From: Atherinomorus stipes
Lineage: Eukaryota; Chordata; Actinopteri; Atheriniformes; Atherinidae
Assembly: GCA_023101725.1 (NCBI GenBank)
Contig: JALJCO010010208.1
Location: 186,001-250,000, forward strand
Direction: 5' to 3'
Length of the DNA: 64,000 nt
How positions within the stretch are numbered: the first letter of the stretch is position 1; every line of letters begins with the position of its first letter. The notes beneath the pieces were generated by a model that was given only the letters and a program-made list of their open reading frames with translations, was not told the origin of the DNA and ran no database searches. Below are positions 38,989 through 49,700 of the stretch, piece after piece. A program made the position numbers and the translations under genes.

Positions 38989-41532
38989 GGATTCTCTTTG
39001 AGTTTCTGTTCAACAAAAAGGGCGTCTTGCTACGATGCTGCGCATGCGTGTTTGTCGCTTCGTGATTGGTGCCACCTCGCTGCATATACCGGTGTCAGTC
39101 AGTTATGTTAAGGAAGCTACGGCATGGCCTGAATATTCATATTACTCAAATATGCACAAATGAAGAAAGACTTAAATGAAGTTTTTTATGAGAAAATAAC
39201 ACAGTAACATGCTAAAAAAAGCTGTTAATGATCGGGCTCCCATTAAATACTATTCTTTTCTTTCCTCCACATGCTCTTACAATTGCATAATGTGTAGAAT
39301 GAGCCGATCGTTCTTCACTGCGGTGGTCTCTTAATACTGTTTCTGAATGCTCAATGCGAGAAATTCAGGTATGAAGTCTCAAGGGGGCGGATGTGGGAAA
39401 GACGAGCTGCGTGTTTATCTGGCTGCACTTGCACCTGCACCGGTGTTATGCACCGCAGGTCTGCGCATGTTGAGGCAACACTAACTGCTGCTAAAAGATG
39501 GAGAGCAGGTGCCTCTCAAACCCCAACTCAGACTCCAGTAAGACAAAGAAGAAAAGTTTTGTCTTGTGAGACAACGAGAACCAAACTGGAGTCTGACCCG
39601 TCCCCACAGCAGGGGTTCGTTTTTGGGCACAACACTGGTGGCACCAGAGTAAGACGGGAGTAAACAACCGAGCAGCTTTTTTTTTCTTTCTTTTTTTTTT
39701 AATTTGAGGGAGCTCCGATCCAGTCTGGGAATAAAACAGAACCTGCAGTTGGCTTTCCTCTCACTAACAAGGTAAATGTGATGTATGACGGAAATAAGAA
39801 TGCATAATATTGCAATGCTAAGTTTTTAGCATGGAAATGTGGCAACATGACAGCCATATGACTGTTCCCAGGGAAGAGATACACTCTTGTCAGCTTGTAA
39901 AATTTAGTTGATGTGGTAATTTTATAAGGTAATTGTGGTCTCAGCCTTTGAATTTAGATATTTGAACTACAAGCCAGCGTTAGCCTGTTGTTACTGGCAT
40001 ACAGTCCGTCAGTTTACCTCAACGATTAAACTGTAAACAACTTGCATATTTATATTTATTACTTCAGTAGACATCGTGTCGGTAATTCTTGGCTCAGACT
40101 GAATATAATGTGGGTTAAATTAGAAACCAATGCAGTCGAAGAAGCTCATGCGTGTGCACGACATTAGCGTCACTTCCATTTGTCGCCAGAGGGAGCGAAC
40201 TTCTGGAAAAAACCTGGAACTTGCGCTGTACTCTTTTCAAATAGTGACAAAAAGTAATTAATTTATTTATTTATCTTGGGAAATGCGCGTTGATGCCGAA
40301 CATACAGTATGACAATAAACTATAATATTTCAGGAAGGCTCTTTGATGCTCAACACTGGGACACTAGTGCACTGATACTAAACAGGGAAAGAATAACCAC
40401 AGAAAGACAAACAAGTGACACTATGATGAACAAAAGTGTGCATAATCATGGCATTTACTACAATTTAACCCCAGATTCAGCACATCCAGGTGAGGTACCG
40501 GCTGCCATGTGAGGAGATACAGCGCATAATTAACTTGTGTGTTCCACACAGCAAAAGGGCTACCAGGTGCAATTTCACCCTTATCCCGGAGGTGCAGTGC
40601 CTGGCAGCGTAAATGGTCATCATATGGGAAAAAAAGCTAAGCTAATGCACAACACATGGATGTTCATACACTTGAAAAAAAGGCATACAATAAATAGGTT
40701 ACAATGCTGAATATCTGCGACAGCAACAACAACGACAAAAACAAGAGGGAGTTGAACTTCCTCAGGGATTCAAGATGAGTGCATGAGCCACTTGGCCATG
40801 TGACGTTCTCTTTAGTTTGGCATCTTCTTTATATTAGGGTCATTATCTTTGGAGACTTCATCAATGACGATGAATATCTCATTGGGGGTAAAGGCTGGTG
40901 CGTACTTGCTACCTGCATTAATTTAATGCACCTTTTAAATACAACTTGGTCATTTGCACACCAGCAGTAGCATATTAGTCGTTGGAATATCAGGGCTGTG
41001 ACCGATGTCTGGGCTGAATTACCAGTCACTGATCGATTTGCCTGATCATGACTGCTTCTGTTAAGAACATCTTAGAGTGTTCTCAAGAACGACCTAAAGA
41101 ATGCCACTACAAAAGCATCTGGGAAACAGTCATATCTTTAGCAACCATCTTTGGTAAATCTTCTTAAGGTCGGTCATAAGTCTTAAGAAGGGAAACCCGG
41201 CCATTATCATTTCAACCTGATATGGACTTAAAGGAACACAAGAGGAAAATACAGGAGCTTTTGAAATGAATCCTTGCTTTATGCACAAACAATATTGAAA
41301 GCCCAAGAAAAAAATGGGGAAAAAAATGTAATTTTAAAAAACAACGTCTTGATTTCTGTATTGACCATTTTTTACTGTGCAATATGTCAAAATACTTGTT
41401 AGTGTAGTCTTCTGCTTCCTGGTATCAGGTTAATCAACAATAACAGGATTTAACAGGATGAGCAAAGTTTTTACCATAAAATAATGCAAAAGGTTTCAAA
41501 AACTGCATGCATCAAATAATATACATAGTAAG
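38989..41532. other. Intergenic DNA; no gene seen
   Basis: Unique-looking sequence with scattered CpG-rich bits (39000-39110, 39385-39660) and T/A runs (39676-39702). A CTCF-like word is at 40183-40196. A part around 41010-41220 has short internal mirrored words (for example GTGTTCTCAAGAACGACC and GGTCGGTCATAAG) that could be a worn repeat. No open frame is convincing. Confidence 0.5.
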
Positions 41533-41824
41533 CAAGGGCCGGATTTATCAAAGTGTGAAAAATTGTCAGCTACCTTACTGCACGCGCAAAAAGACACACA
41601 AACTGATCTACAAACAGCGTGCTGCTAAAAGGGTTTGGTCTTTCAAATCTGCTAAATCGCGCCTCTTATCCATTTTGCACTTCTATTCCAATGAATATGC
41701 AATATAGGGCGTTTACATGCAACTGTGCGGTGATGGGAGGAGAAAAAGTAAATATATTAATTCAACACTCACAAAGTGACTTTTCCAGCAAGGCCTTCCT
41801 GTTTTTTCCAGATCCAGCCCTTTG
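41533..41824 (+). mobile_element. MITE-like element, copy 2 (CAAGGGCCGGATTTATCAA ends)
   Basis: The ends CAAGGGCCGGATTTATCAA and CAGATCCAGCCCTTTG are inverted relative to each other. The interior (TCTGCTAAATCGCGCCTCTT, ATGAATATGCAATATAGGGC, GATGGGAGGAGAA, GTAAATATATTAA) aligns with the reverse complement of copy 1 at 24293-24650. It is shorter than copy 1 and non-coding. A truncated third relative begins at about 53417. Confidence 0.75.
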
Positions 41825-42330
41825 AGATATCATTAGATTTTATAGAGTGCTATTCAAATAAAATGTATAACAATAATAATTAATAATACCTGACATTTTA
41901 GGGTTATAGAAAAGCAATGTTCCCCAAAGAAAAAGGTGGAGTCCGTGTTGTCGATCTAATAATAGAATTAAGACTTCAGTGTGATTCATTGAGTCAAATG
42001 ACATGACAGTCATTTAAAGATATGACAATTTATGCATGTACATGTTAAAAAGGTGTCCAATTTAGCACAGTACTAGCATGATTTTGAGTCTAAAGAAGAA
42101 AGAAATCTGAGATGTTGCAGAAAACTGTGGCCATGTCTTTTGCTTAAGGATTTCTTTTTTTTTTATTCTTTTATTGCATCCACATGGAGCTGGCATTTTG
42201 GGAGCCCAAAGGTGAATAAATCAGGCACTAACACTATTCTGTTTCCATGTTTAAAACCCATACACACCTTCCATGAACTGAAGGTACAACAAGCATTCAC
42301 TCTCACCGCTGCACATGGAAACCCCACCAG
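41825..42330. other. Unassigned spacer left of the long-inverted-repeat element
   Basis: AT-rich sequence with a T run (42150-42161). I see no gene or recognisable repeat. Confidence 0.5.
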
Positions 42331-43185
42331 CAGTAGCATCGCCAGCCCCAGATGTTTTGAGTCTAGCCCCAGGTGTGCATTTACTGTTTAACCACCTTTT
42401 TCTGAAAAAAATCAGATGAAAATCCAGATGACCCAGCTTTCCACCAGCATTTAAACGCACCAGGAATGCACAAAGCTTCAGCCTTGCTCCCATTGGTGTG
42501 GTGTGAAATCGTGAGTGAGCGTGTGTGTTTCGATTGGCCCCCGTCTTTGATGCCAGACGAAGGCTAAAGTAAGTTTGTCAGCGCCATGAGTGCATGTGTA
42601 GAGGAGAGCAGCAGTCAAAGCGGCAAAGTATCTATCAGCAGAGGAGAGTGGAAATGGACATAAAATACAAGCGGAAGCAGCAGTTACTCCTCAGCTTCTT
42701 TAGCAGAAAAGTAAAACGTAAGATATCACAGTGTTGTCTCTTTTTTCTCCTTAAAAACAATATGAAAAAGTCAACATGAAATCTTCCAACATGAAAAACG
42801 AGGCTGAGCAACCAATTCCCAGCTTCCGTTTCAATTTTGGCTTAAAGGGCAATTCCACTCAAATCATTTTCTACTGACAACATCTAACGAGGTCTTGTGT
42901 AAAAGCTACAACACGTAGACTTTTCTAACCTGGACTCAGATGTTCTTTAGGGACTGTACTGTAGATTAATTCAAGCGCAGTTTCTGATTTGTCAAACCTA
43001 TAGTCTATTTGTGGAAATGAAAAATACCCACATTCTATGGCTTAATTATCATAAAGACCACCTTAGACCATGTCCCAATCAACCTTGATATTCACAATCT
43101 GCAAACCTGGTCTCAAATGTTCCTTAGAAGCTGTAGATTAATTAAAGCTCCGTTTCTGATTTGTGAAATCAAATAAATGAATAAA

Positions 43186-43400
43186 TGAGGAGAAAAAGAG
43201 AACAAATGAGGAGAAGAAAAGAAATGAATAGGAGAAAAGAAGAACAAATTAGAAGAAATGAGGACAAAAGGAGAACAAATGATGAGGAGAAGAGAACAAA
43301 TACGAGAGAGGTGAACAAATGAGGAGGAAAAAGAAGAGCAAATAATGAGATAAGAACAAGTGAGAAGAGAACATGTGAGCAGGAGGGCCAGTGATGAGTC
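43186..43400 (+). repeat. Degenerate minisatellite in the left arm
   Basis: About ten variants of a 17-25-base unit built on GAGGAGAAAAGAGAACAAAT. The reverse complement of the same array is in the right arm at 44585-44775. This is why chance frames give Ser/Leu/Phe-rich peptides here. Confidence 0.8.
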
Positions 43401-43752
43401 AAAGAGAAGACAAAAGGTGAATACTGATGCGTGAGTGCAGTGCATGTGTTTTGGCAATATAATGGTCAATTTCATTGTTGATTTTGTAGTTCATTAATTT
43501 TTTTAATTAAAATGAAAATTTATCCACTCCATTATGTCTATTGTTGCCGTTTAAAATACATTTTTGTAGGGAAAGGCTAGAGAAAAGCTCTTCAATTTTT
43601 TTTCAGATTTGCACCTGGTCCGACTCCGGGCTAAGCTCAGGTTGTCCTCAAAGGCTGGAGACGCCCCTGCCCACCAGCAGCTTTAACAATCGTGGATTGT
43701 TGCAATGTTGCATTCATGCTGCTGATCCAAAAGCCACACAGATGTCTTCTTT

Positions 43753-44030
43753 TTATGCTTGATTCTCCAATATCTTCTTATACATTGGTTGTGCACATCC
43801 AGTAAGTTTATGCACATGCTCTGTGACTTCTTTGTTTTTGATGTATTTCTGTGGAAGCTTTACGGGACTACAGGCCTGGCATTCAGTATTTAGCATGGTT
43901 TTGTGTTGAAACACATTTCTTGAAATTATTACATCTTTATCCTCAACAAGTATAACTTGACTCATACCTTGTGTTGACAACATGACCAACAGACTGTTTT
44001 CTAACTGCAGAAACAGGGAAAACAAGTATT
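43753..44030 (-). pseudogene. Possible exon fragment inside the long-inverted-repeat element
   Basis: An open minus-strand frame covers about 90 residues and ends at a stop at 43753. It has a protein-like, non-repetitive composition, including Cys pairs (TECQACSP, TGCAQPMY) and a Lys-rich HKMLNT...QKYIKNKE-type middle. Just upstream, a pyrimidine-rich tract ends in CTGTTTCTGCAG at about 44010-44021, a good acceptor-like site. I do not recognise the family. It lies in the unique interior between the arms, where a transposase gene would be expected, so a remnant of the element's own gene is a reasonable guess, but only a guess. Confidence 0.3.
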
Positions 44031-44137
44031 TGACAAGAAAAATGCCAATTAAGTTTTTTCTTTTAATTATTCATATTGAGTGGAAGTGTGAGTTCTTTTA
44101 ACTCTGATTGCATGTGCGTCAAGTTAGATATTGTAGT

Positions 44138-44215
44138 TCAAGTTCAAGTTTATTTATAAAGCACGCTTACAACAACCATGGTCGCACAGTGCTGCATAGA
44201 AATATAAAAATAGCT
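44138..44215 (-). mobile_element. LINE/SINE-type 3' tail fragment
   Basis: Reading on the minus strand, GCACTGTGCGACCATGG, TTGTAAGCGTGCTTTATAAA and TAAACTTGAACTTGAA resemble the tails of fish LINEs of the L2 type, ending in a TTGAAC repeat. Only about 80 bases are present. It lies in the interior of the long-inverted-repeat element, so it was inserted there or carried with it. Confidence 0.5.
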
Positions 44216-44584
44216 AAACAGATTTAAGAAACACAGAAATACTAATGTATACACATAAACACATAACTATACTTACACATTCACACCTATTGTGTGGTCA
44301 TATGTGTAAACATACACAAAAATAAACAAGGATACTCAAACACTGGTGTAAACGAACCTCTCAAGGTGAAATTAAAAAGAATACATGGATTAATCAGAAT
44401 GAACAGATAAAATAAAACCTTATGAAAAGATGAACACTTGTGACCAAATAAAAACTCAAAAGAATAAAAAGTACAGAATATGAATGACCACCTTATAATG
44501 GTCATACATGAAATGCTGACCATAATGGTGCTAAAACACGTGCGCTGCACTCGTGCAGAACAGTTCATACAGTATTCACCTTTT

Positions 44585-44775
44585 GTCTTCTCTTTGACTC
44601 ATCACTGACCCTCCTCATCATCACGTTCTCTTCTCACCTGCTCTTCTTATCTCATTATTTGCTCTTCTTTTTCTTCCTAATTTGTTCTCTTCTCCTCATC
44701 ACTTGTTCTCCTTTTCTCCTACTCATTTGTTCTCTTCTCCCCATTTGTTCTCATTTTCTCCTCATTTATTCATTT
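44585..44775 (-). repeat. Degenerate minisatellite in the right arm (inverse of 43186-43400)
   Basis: Variants of ATTTGTTCTCTTCTCCTC in tandem, the complement of the left-arm array. The number and order of the variants differ from the left arm, so the arms have diverged by repeat turnover. Confidence 0.8.
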
Positions 44776-45265
44776 ATAGGTTTCACAAATCAGGAACAGT
44801 GCTTTAATTAACCTACAGTCCCTAAAGAACATCTGAGTCCAGGTTTGAAAAGTGTAAATGTTGTAGTTTTTACACAGGACCTCGTAGGGGGGGGGGGGGG
44901 GGGTAAATGTTGTCAGTAGAAAATTATTTGAGTGGAACTGCCCTTTAAGCCAAAATCGAAACAAAAGTTAGGAAAGGAGTTGCTGCTAACTTCAGCCTCG
45001 TTTTTTTTATGTTGGGGGACTTCATGTTGACTTTTTCACATTGTTTTTAATGAGAAAAAGAGTCAACACTGATGTCTTACCTTTTACTTTTCTGCTGAAA
45101 AGCTGAGGAGTTGTAACTGCTGCTTTCTCTCATATTTTCCGTACATCTCCGCTCTCATTTGCTGATAGATACTTTATGCCGCTGTTTAATTTGACTGCTC
45201 TCCTCTGCACATGCGCACACGGAGCTGACAAACTTACTTTAGCTTCGTCTGACATCAGATGGGGG

Positions 45266-45507
45266 CCACCAAGTGTATCTATCTGCGGCTTGCAACCCAG
45301 TGGGCGTGTCGTAGTGTGGGCGTGTCGTAGTGTGGGTGGGTCTGGTTAGGTTTAGGGGAAAGGTCAGGGGTAGGGCTAGATTTTACCGTGCTCTCATTGG
45401 CCTGGTGGGCGTGTCGTCGCGTAACGTCACACTACGACACGCCCACACTACGACACGCCCACACTACGACACGCCCCTGTCTTGCGAGCCGCAGATAGAC
45501 CCTTCTC
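45266..45507. mobile_element. Nested palindromic MITE with 8-bp target duplication
   Basis: This 242-bp insertion interrupts the right arm where the left arm is continuous (left equivalent near 42536-42545). GATGGGGG flanks it on both sides (45258-45265 and 45508-45515), an 8-bp duplication as made by hAT-type transposases. Internal inverted sequences are TATCTGCGGCTTGCAA and TTGCGAGCCGCAGATAGA, then repeated GTGGGCGTGTCGTAGT units on the left and their complement three times on the right. There is no coding capacity. It inserted after the arm duplication existed, because only one arm has it. Confidence 0.8.
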
Positions 45508-45748
45508 GATGGGGGGGCTAATCGGACCTCGCACTTCACACACACACGTTCACTCACACACCACACCAGTCGGGAGCTAGACTGGACCTTCGCGCATTGA
45601 TGGTGCGTTTAAGTGCTGGTAGAAAGCTGGGTCATTTGTTTTTTCATCCGATTTTTTCTCAGGAAAAGGTGGTTAAACAGTGAATTCATACCCAGGGCTA
45701 GACTCAAAACATCCGGGGCTGAAGTCCCGGGAAAACCGGCTGGCGATG

Positions 45749-45841
45749 CTACTGTTGTGGTCCCAGAAAAATGAAATCTGTCTCTTCAACCACGAACAGT
45801 GTTGGCCTCTCCTCCACCATGCTGATCAGCTGCTCTTCCAT
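45749..45841 (-). pseudogene. Short MADF-like N-terminal frame running into the inverted-repeat terminus
   Basis: On the minus strand, ATG at 45841 opens a 30-codon frame whose start (MEEQLISMVEERPTLF) looks like the beginning of MADF/Myb-like domains found in transposon-associated and other DNA-binding proteins. The frame stops at a TAG that is part of the CAGTAGC terminus of the neighbouring element. It may be a gene 5' end cut by the insertion, or chance. The similarity is by eye and short. Confidence 0.3.
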
Positions 45842-46550
45842 ATCTTCATCTCACATGATTAAAAATTATATATCCAAAACGCTGTCAAACAATGTGAGTG
45901 TGCATTATGTACATGCTTTTGTTCTCTATCTGCTTTGTTAACCAGCTTCGCTTCCAGTTTTCTTGTTCCCTGATTCGCTATCAAGAGCTTGCCTTCCTCC
46001 AATTGGATTGGTCAGGCCATCACCAACTGAATGACTGACCAATGCAGATTATATACAATCGGCTTTAGAGAGGGGCCCCGCCACGGCAGCAGCTGCAGAT
46101 GGCCAACAACGAGGAACACACTGAACTGACTCACGTCTACAACTTAAAAAGACTCCACAATAATACCTGACGGCCGAAAATCAGCCAGTGTGTCTCTACC
46201 AAGTAAACACTAACAGATAGAAATAAGTCTTTGAAGTCTCTTCTAACAAGAGAGAACAGGAGCAATTATAACATTATTTGCATTCAGACATTTTTCAATA
46301 TGATTTACTTTTTTTTTTTTTTTCACTCCACAGTGAGATGTTATGGCCAACATATGGGAGTCAAAAAAAAACTTGCAACATTACCTGAAAGTGCCTCTAA
46401 ATCAACTTTACCTGGAGTATATTTTTGTTTACAAGAAAAGTATAGTTTGTCCTAAAAACTAGTCATTTTTATATGATGTAAATATCACAGAATTTGGTAA
46501 ATCTATTTTTTTCTACACAAGGACATTTATCGTTTTTATTGGGGGAAGAA
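45755..46550. other. Unassigned spacer right of the long-inverted-repeat element
   Basis: Contains the MADF-like short frame and a CpG-bearing, promoter-like patch (ATTGGATTGG near 46000, TATATACA near 46050, CAGCTGCAGATGGCC near 46090). A T run ends in CTCCACAG (about 46310-46333), an acceptor-like site. I cannot build a gene from these pieces. Confidence 0.35.
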
Positions 46551-46553
46551 AAA

Positions 46554-46790
46554 TTAAGCGCTCATGCCTTCTGCAAATTTTTCCTTCTGTTCATGTTTAG
46601 CAAGAACCTTATAATTCCAGACATGAAGTGAGTTTAAGAGGTTTTCTCTCCAATTGATTTTCTGACCTCCTGATATGAGCCGCTGTTCGACATCAGTCAT
46701 GGATGACTGAGTACTTGAGTCAGAAAAGGATGAGGGAGAAGACTCAGTACGCTCTGGCCAGTGCATGCTCATAACTGAGCAGCAACTCAT
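46554..46790 (-). other. Unrecognised 78-codon open frame, possible transposon exon
   Basis: A Ser-rich N-terminus (TESSPSSFSDSSTQSS) precedes a helical-looking segment (WRENLLNSLHVWNYKVLAKHEQ...). The composition is protein-like and not low complexity, but I recognise no family. It is on the same strand as the MADF-like frame 0.7 kb further downstream. It could be a worn exon or a chance frame. Confidence 0.25.
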
Positions 46791-49700
46791 CTTGGATACA
46801 GCAAAACCAATTCCAAGGAAACAATTACAAATCTGAGTGGAATTTTGTTATTTCACACATTATATTACATTTAAAATCAGTTAAAGTCATTTTCACATTT
46901 AAGAAACTTGTTACAAAGACAACTTTTTTGTAATTTCTAAAGCAAAAACTCTGAAACTAAATATCTAAAAGGCCCCCAGAATGCAGAAAGAAACTCATAA
47001 TCCTAAGGTGATGACATGAGAGCAAGTTCTTTTCCGTACTCTTACACAGCTGCACTTTGAGGACAGAAGATTAAGTACAACTGGAGTGTGGAAAGCAATT
47101 AATCTTCCATCCACGTCCAGGCAGCAGCTTTAATTTTAGCGTAGGCTGATCATTGTCAACGTGTGCCGAGCAAAAGGTGAAAACACGTATTTGACCTTCT
47201 GACATATGTTAAAGCTGATATTGGTTTCAGGGGCAATAATGTCGAGAAGCCTTTAAGGAGGAATTACTTGCAGTGAAAATGAAGTCATCACTCTGGGAGA
47301 GAGACAGCTGTTCAACAGGATACGAGTAGTCAAGAACAAGAGAAGTCCAATTCTGCCATCCAGGTCTGCCCTTAAGGGGGGCACCCATCAGCTCACCAAT
47401 TGTCACTGCGTGTTGGGACATGACCTTTTTGACAGCAAGCTCTGAGGAGGTGCTATGACTTCCAGAAGGGCAGGACTGTTAATAAATTGCAGTCAGTTGT
47501 GGGTGGTGGAGACGGGGTGAAATAACAGGTGTCAATCTTCATTAAATGTGATCTGCCACCTTTCAAAATTCCAAATTACTCCCCAATTAAGAAGAAAAAT
47601 GAAGGCAAGGATGCTCCCTGAATTTGACATCCTAATTAATTACTTCCTTCATATGAAGAATTGACTCATACTTCATGTCACCTTGAATCCTCTTGTGTGT
47701 TCTGCATTGCAAAATTAGCCAAGAGAGCTGAAATGAAAGTTCTCAAGATGTGACGACTTTAAATGTTTCAGCAACTTCTTATATTGCAAGGTAATGATGC
47801 AATTAGTGTTAAATGTTGTGTAATATTCCCATGACTGGACAGGGAAAGGTATTTTCAAATGACATCATCAATTGACAGACGACACACTGGTTCCTGAATA
47901 TTCCACAGAGTTTAGTGTGATACTTGATGGCAGCACTCACTGAGGATGTAATTGGCTATTGTGTGAAATGGGTTTGAGTTTTATTATCAAATCAGCTGCG
48001 GTGAATTAAAGCAGCATCTTTCATCCTGTCCACTCATTTGTTATTTGATAACAGTCAATTTCATTCTTACAATTACAGGATGGAAAAAAAAGGTGAAAAA
48101 AATTAGGGATATGATTGACTTGACTAGCTCAGTGTAACAATATGTAACAAAAAAGTAGGGTTTTATGTGTGTCTCTTGCTGCTCCCCTCTTCTCCTCGTG
48201 CACACCCAAACAGCAAAAACATGACGTTCTTTAGCAACACAACAGATTTTTGCATAAATTTAACTTTTCAGAGTTTCTGGTGTCCTTGTGAGTGACATAG
48301 CGATAGTTTGCAGCATTACAGATGGCTTGATATGAAGCTCAGAAAAAAAAAAAAAAAAAAAAACTCAATCACGCCCGAAACATGACAAGTAGAGGAAAAC
48401 ACTGAGCAACATCAGAGGACTCACCGTTCACCATGAACATGAGTAGAAATGTCTATGCATGCTGAATATATGTCATTCTAGCTTACAGCCAACATTTTTT
48501 TACACTTGGCAATGTGATTAACTCGTCTCAAGCAGTAAATCTAGGTTGCCCAGAAAGCAGCAGTGACAAAGTGGAACATAAAATCTTTTTTTTTTTTTTT
48601 TTTTACCTTCAGGATCTTTTGGTTCATTTTGTAAATTTGTTGGATTTTCTTTTCTTTTGATCAACTACGAAACAAATAGGAACATAACAGCTATAATTTC
48701 CTCTATGTTCATGTATATGTACACTGGGAGATGCCTCACCCTGAAACGGAGTTCAGTATTTCCATTTATACTACAACATATGAAATTTAAATGGCTCACA
48801 TAGCCTTGCAGAATCATTTTAGAACCTCTTGAGCAGCGAACACTCAGTCAGCTTCAGCACCTTTCAGTCTTCCTGTGTCCCTGACTCAAGTGCTTCACAA
48901 ATTGTCAGACAACCTACAAAGAGAATTATGGGCCCTTAGGGGTCTTGGAAAAATTGCACCACAGGCAGTTTTATCTGGGGGAGCTGCAGGGCCTAGACAG
49001 TGCTCACTTAACTATGATGACAGACTAGAAGGGATGTACCCAGGCCCTTTCTAAAAGCTTCACAAAACCTCAGAGCTGAAGACTAGCATTTCTGGCATCC
49101 CTCACCAAGCTCTCGCTACAGGGCGAAAGTCATCTGAGATAAATTTAACTTATCAGCCTAGTTCAAGACAGAAACATTTTTGAATTTGCTCTGTTTGCAA
49201 GGTAAATTAAAATTAGGCCAATCTATCGTTTCGTGGCATTATACAAATAGTTCTGTCCATTCATTTGCATTGTGACAAGTAAACCATTTGAAAGCCTTGA
49301 TTAATACTGTGTGTTGAAATCATCCATCATAAGTATGGGCCTTTGCATTAAACAAATCGAACTAAAAACCCAAACCGTTGACTTACGCGATGACAGAGTA
49401 CAGCCAGCAGGTCGGCACACATTTGCCTTTGATATGTTTGCATGCAGTCTGCTTTGGGGGTTCATAACAGAGGAAGATAGGCCTCTAAATGGATGCGCAA
49501 CACATTCAGGGGAGCATATTCGCTTTGAAGTGGTTATTAATACACAGGCAGAAAATTCCTGCAGGGACTGAGACGAGACACCAGAAAGACACAGTTGTGT
49601 GGTGGTGCTGCTGCGTCCAAGGAAGCTCATTTTTCTCCTTATTTTTCTTCCTTTGCTGGGTTAACATGTTGGGTTGATGTTTTTGCTGCTTCTGTGTAAT

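Larger units (their letters stand above)
42331..45754. mobile_element. 3.4-kb element with ~1-kb terminal inverted repeats and internal minisatellite (foldback-like DNA transposon)
   Basis: The left arm (about 42331-43478) is matched in reverse by the right arm (about 44508-45754). Both outer termini read CAGTAGCATCGCCAGCC toward the centre. Shared landmarks in order are TTTTGAGTCTAGCCC, CTGTTTAACCACCTTTT, the GACGAAG/TAAAGTAAGTTTGTCAGC block, CTTAAAGGGCA, GATGTTCTTTAGGGACTGTA, TTCTGATTTGTGAAA-like phrases, a degenerate GAGGAGAA-AGAACAAAT minisatellite, and GACAAAAGGTGAATACTG. The left arm carries an extra internal duplication (42929-43000 versus 43106-43169). The right arm carries a nested palindromic MITE (45266-45507) and a 17-base G run (44887-44903). 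About 1 kb of unique interior separates the arms. I see no flanking target duplication and cannot assign a superfamily. Long arms with tandem repeats resemble foldback elements. Confidence 0.8.

Noticed and set aside
43113..43475. 120-codon Ser/Leu/Phe-rich minus-strand frame
   Set aside because: It runs through the GAGGAGAA-AGAACAAAT minisatellite of the long inverted repeat. The periodic composition is that of the repeat.
42331..45754. Interpretation of the inverted arms as an assembly chimera (read folding back on itself)
   Set aside because: The arms differ by many substitutions, an internal duplication in one and a MITE with target duplication in the other, so they diverged in the genome and are not an artefactual mirror.
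49301..49677. Overlapping 60-110-codon frames on both strands
   Set aside because: No recognisable domain, no splice-site logic and competing frames on both strands.
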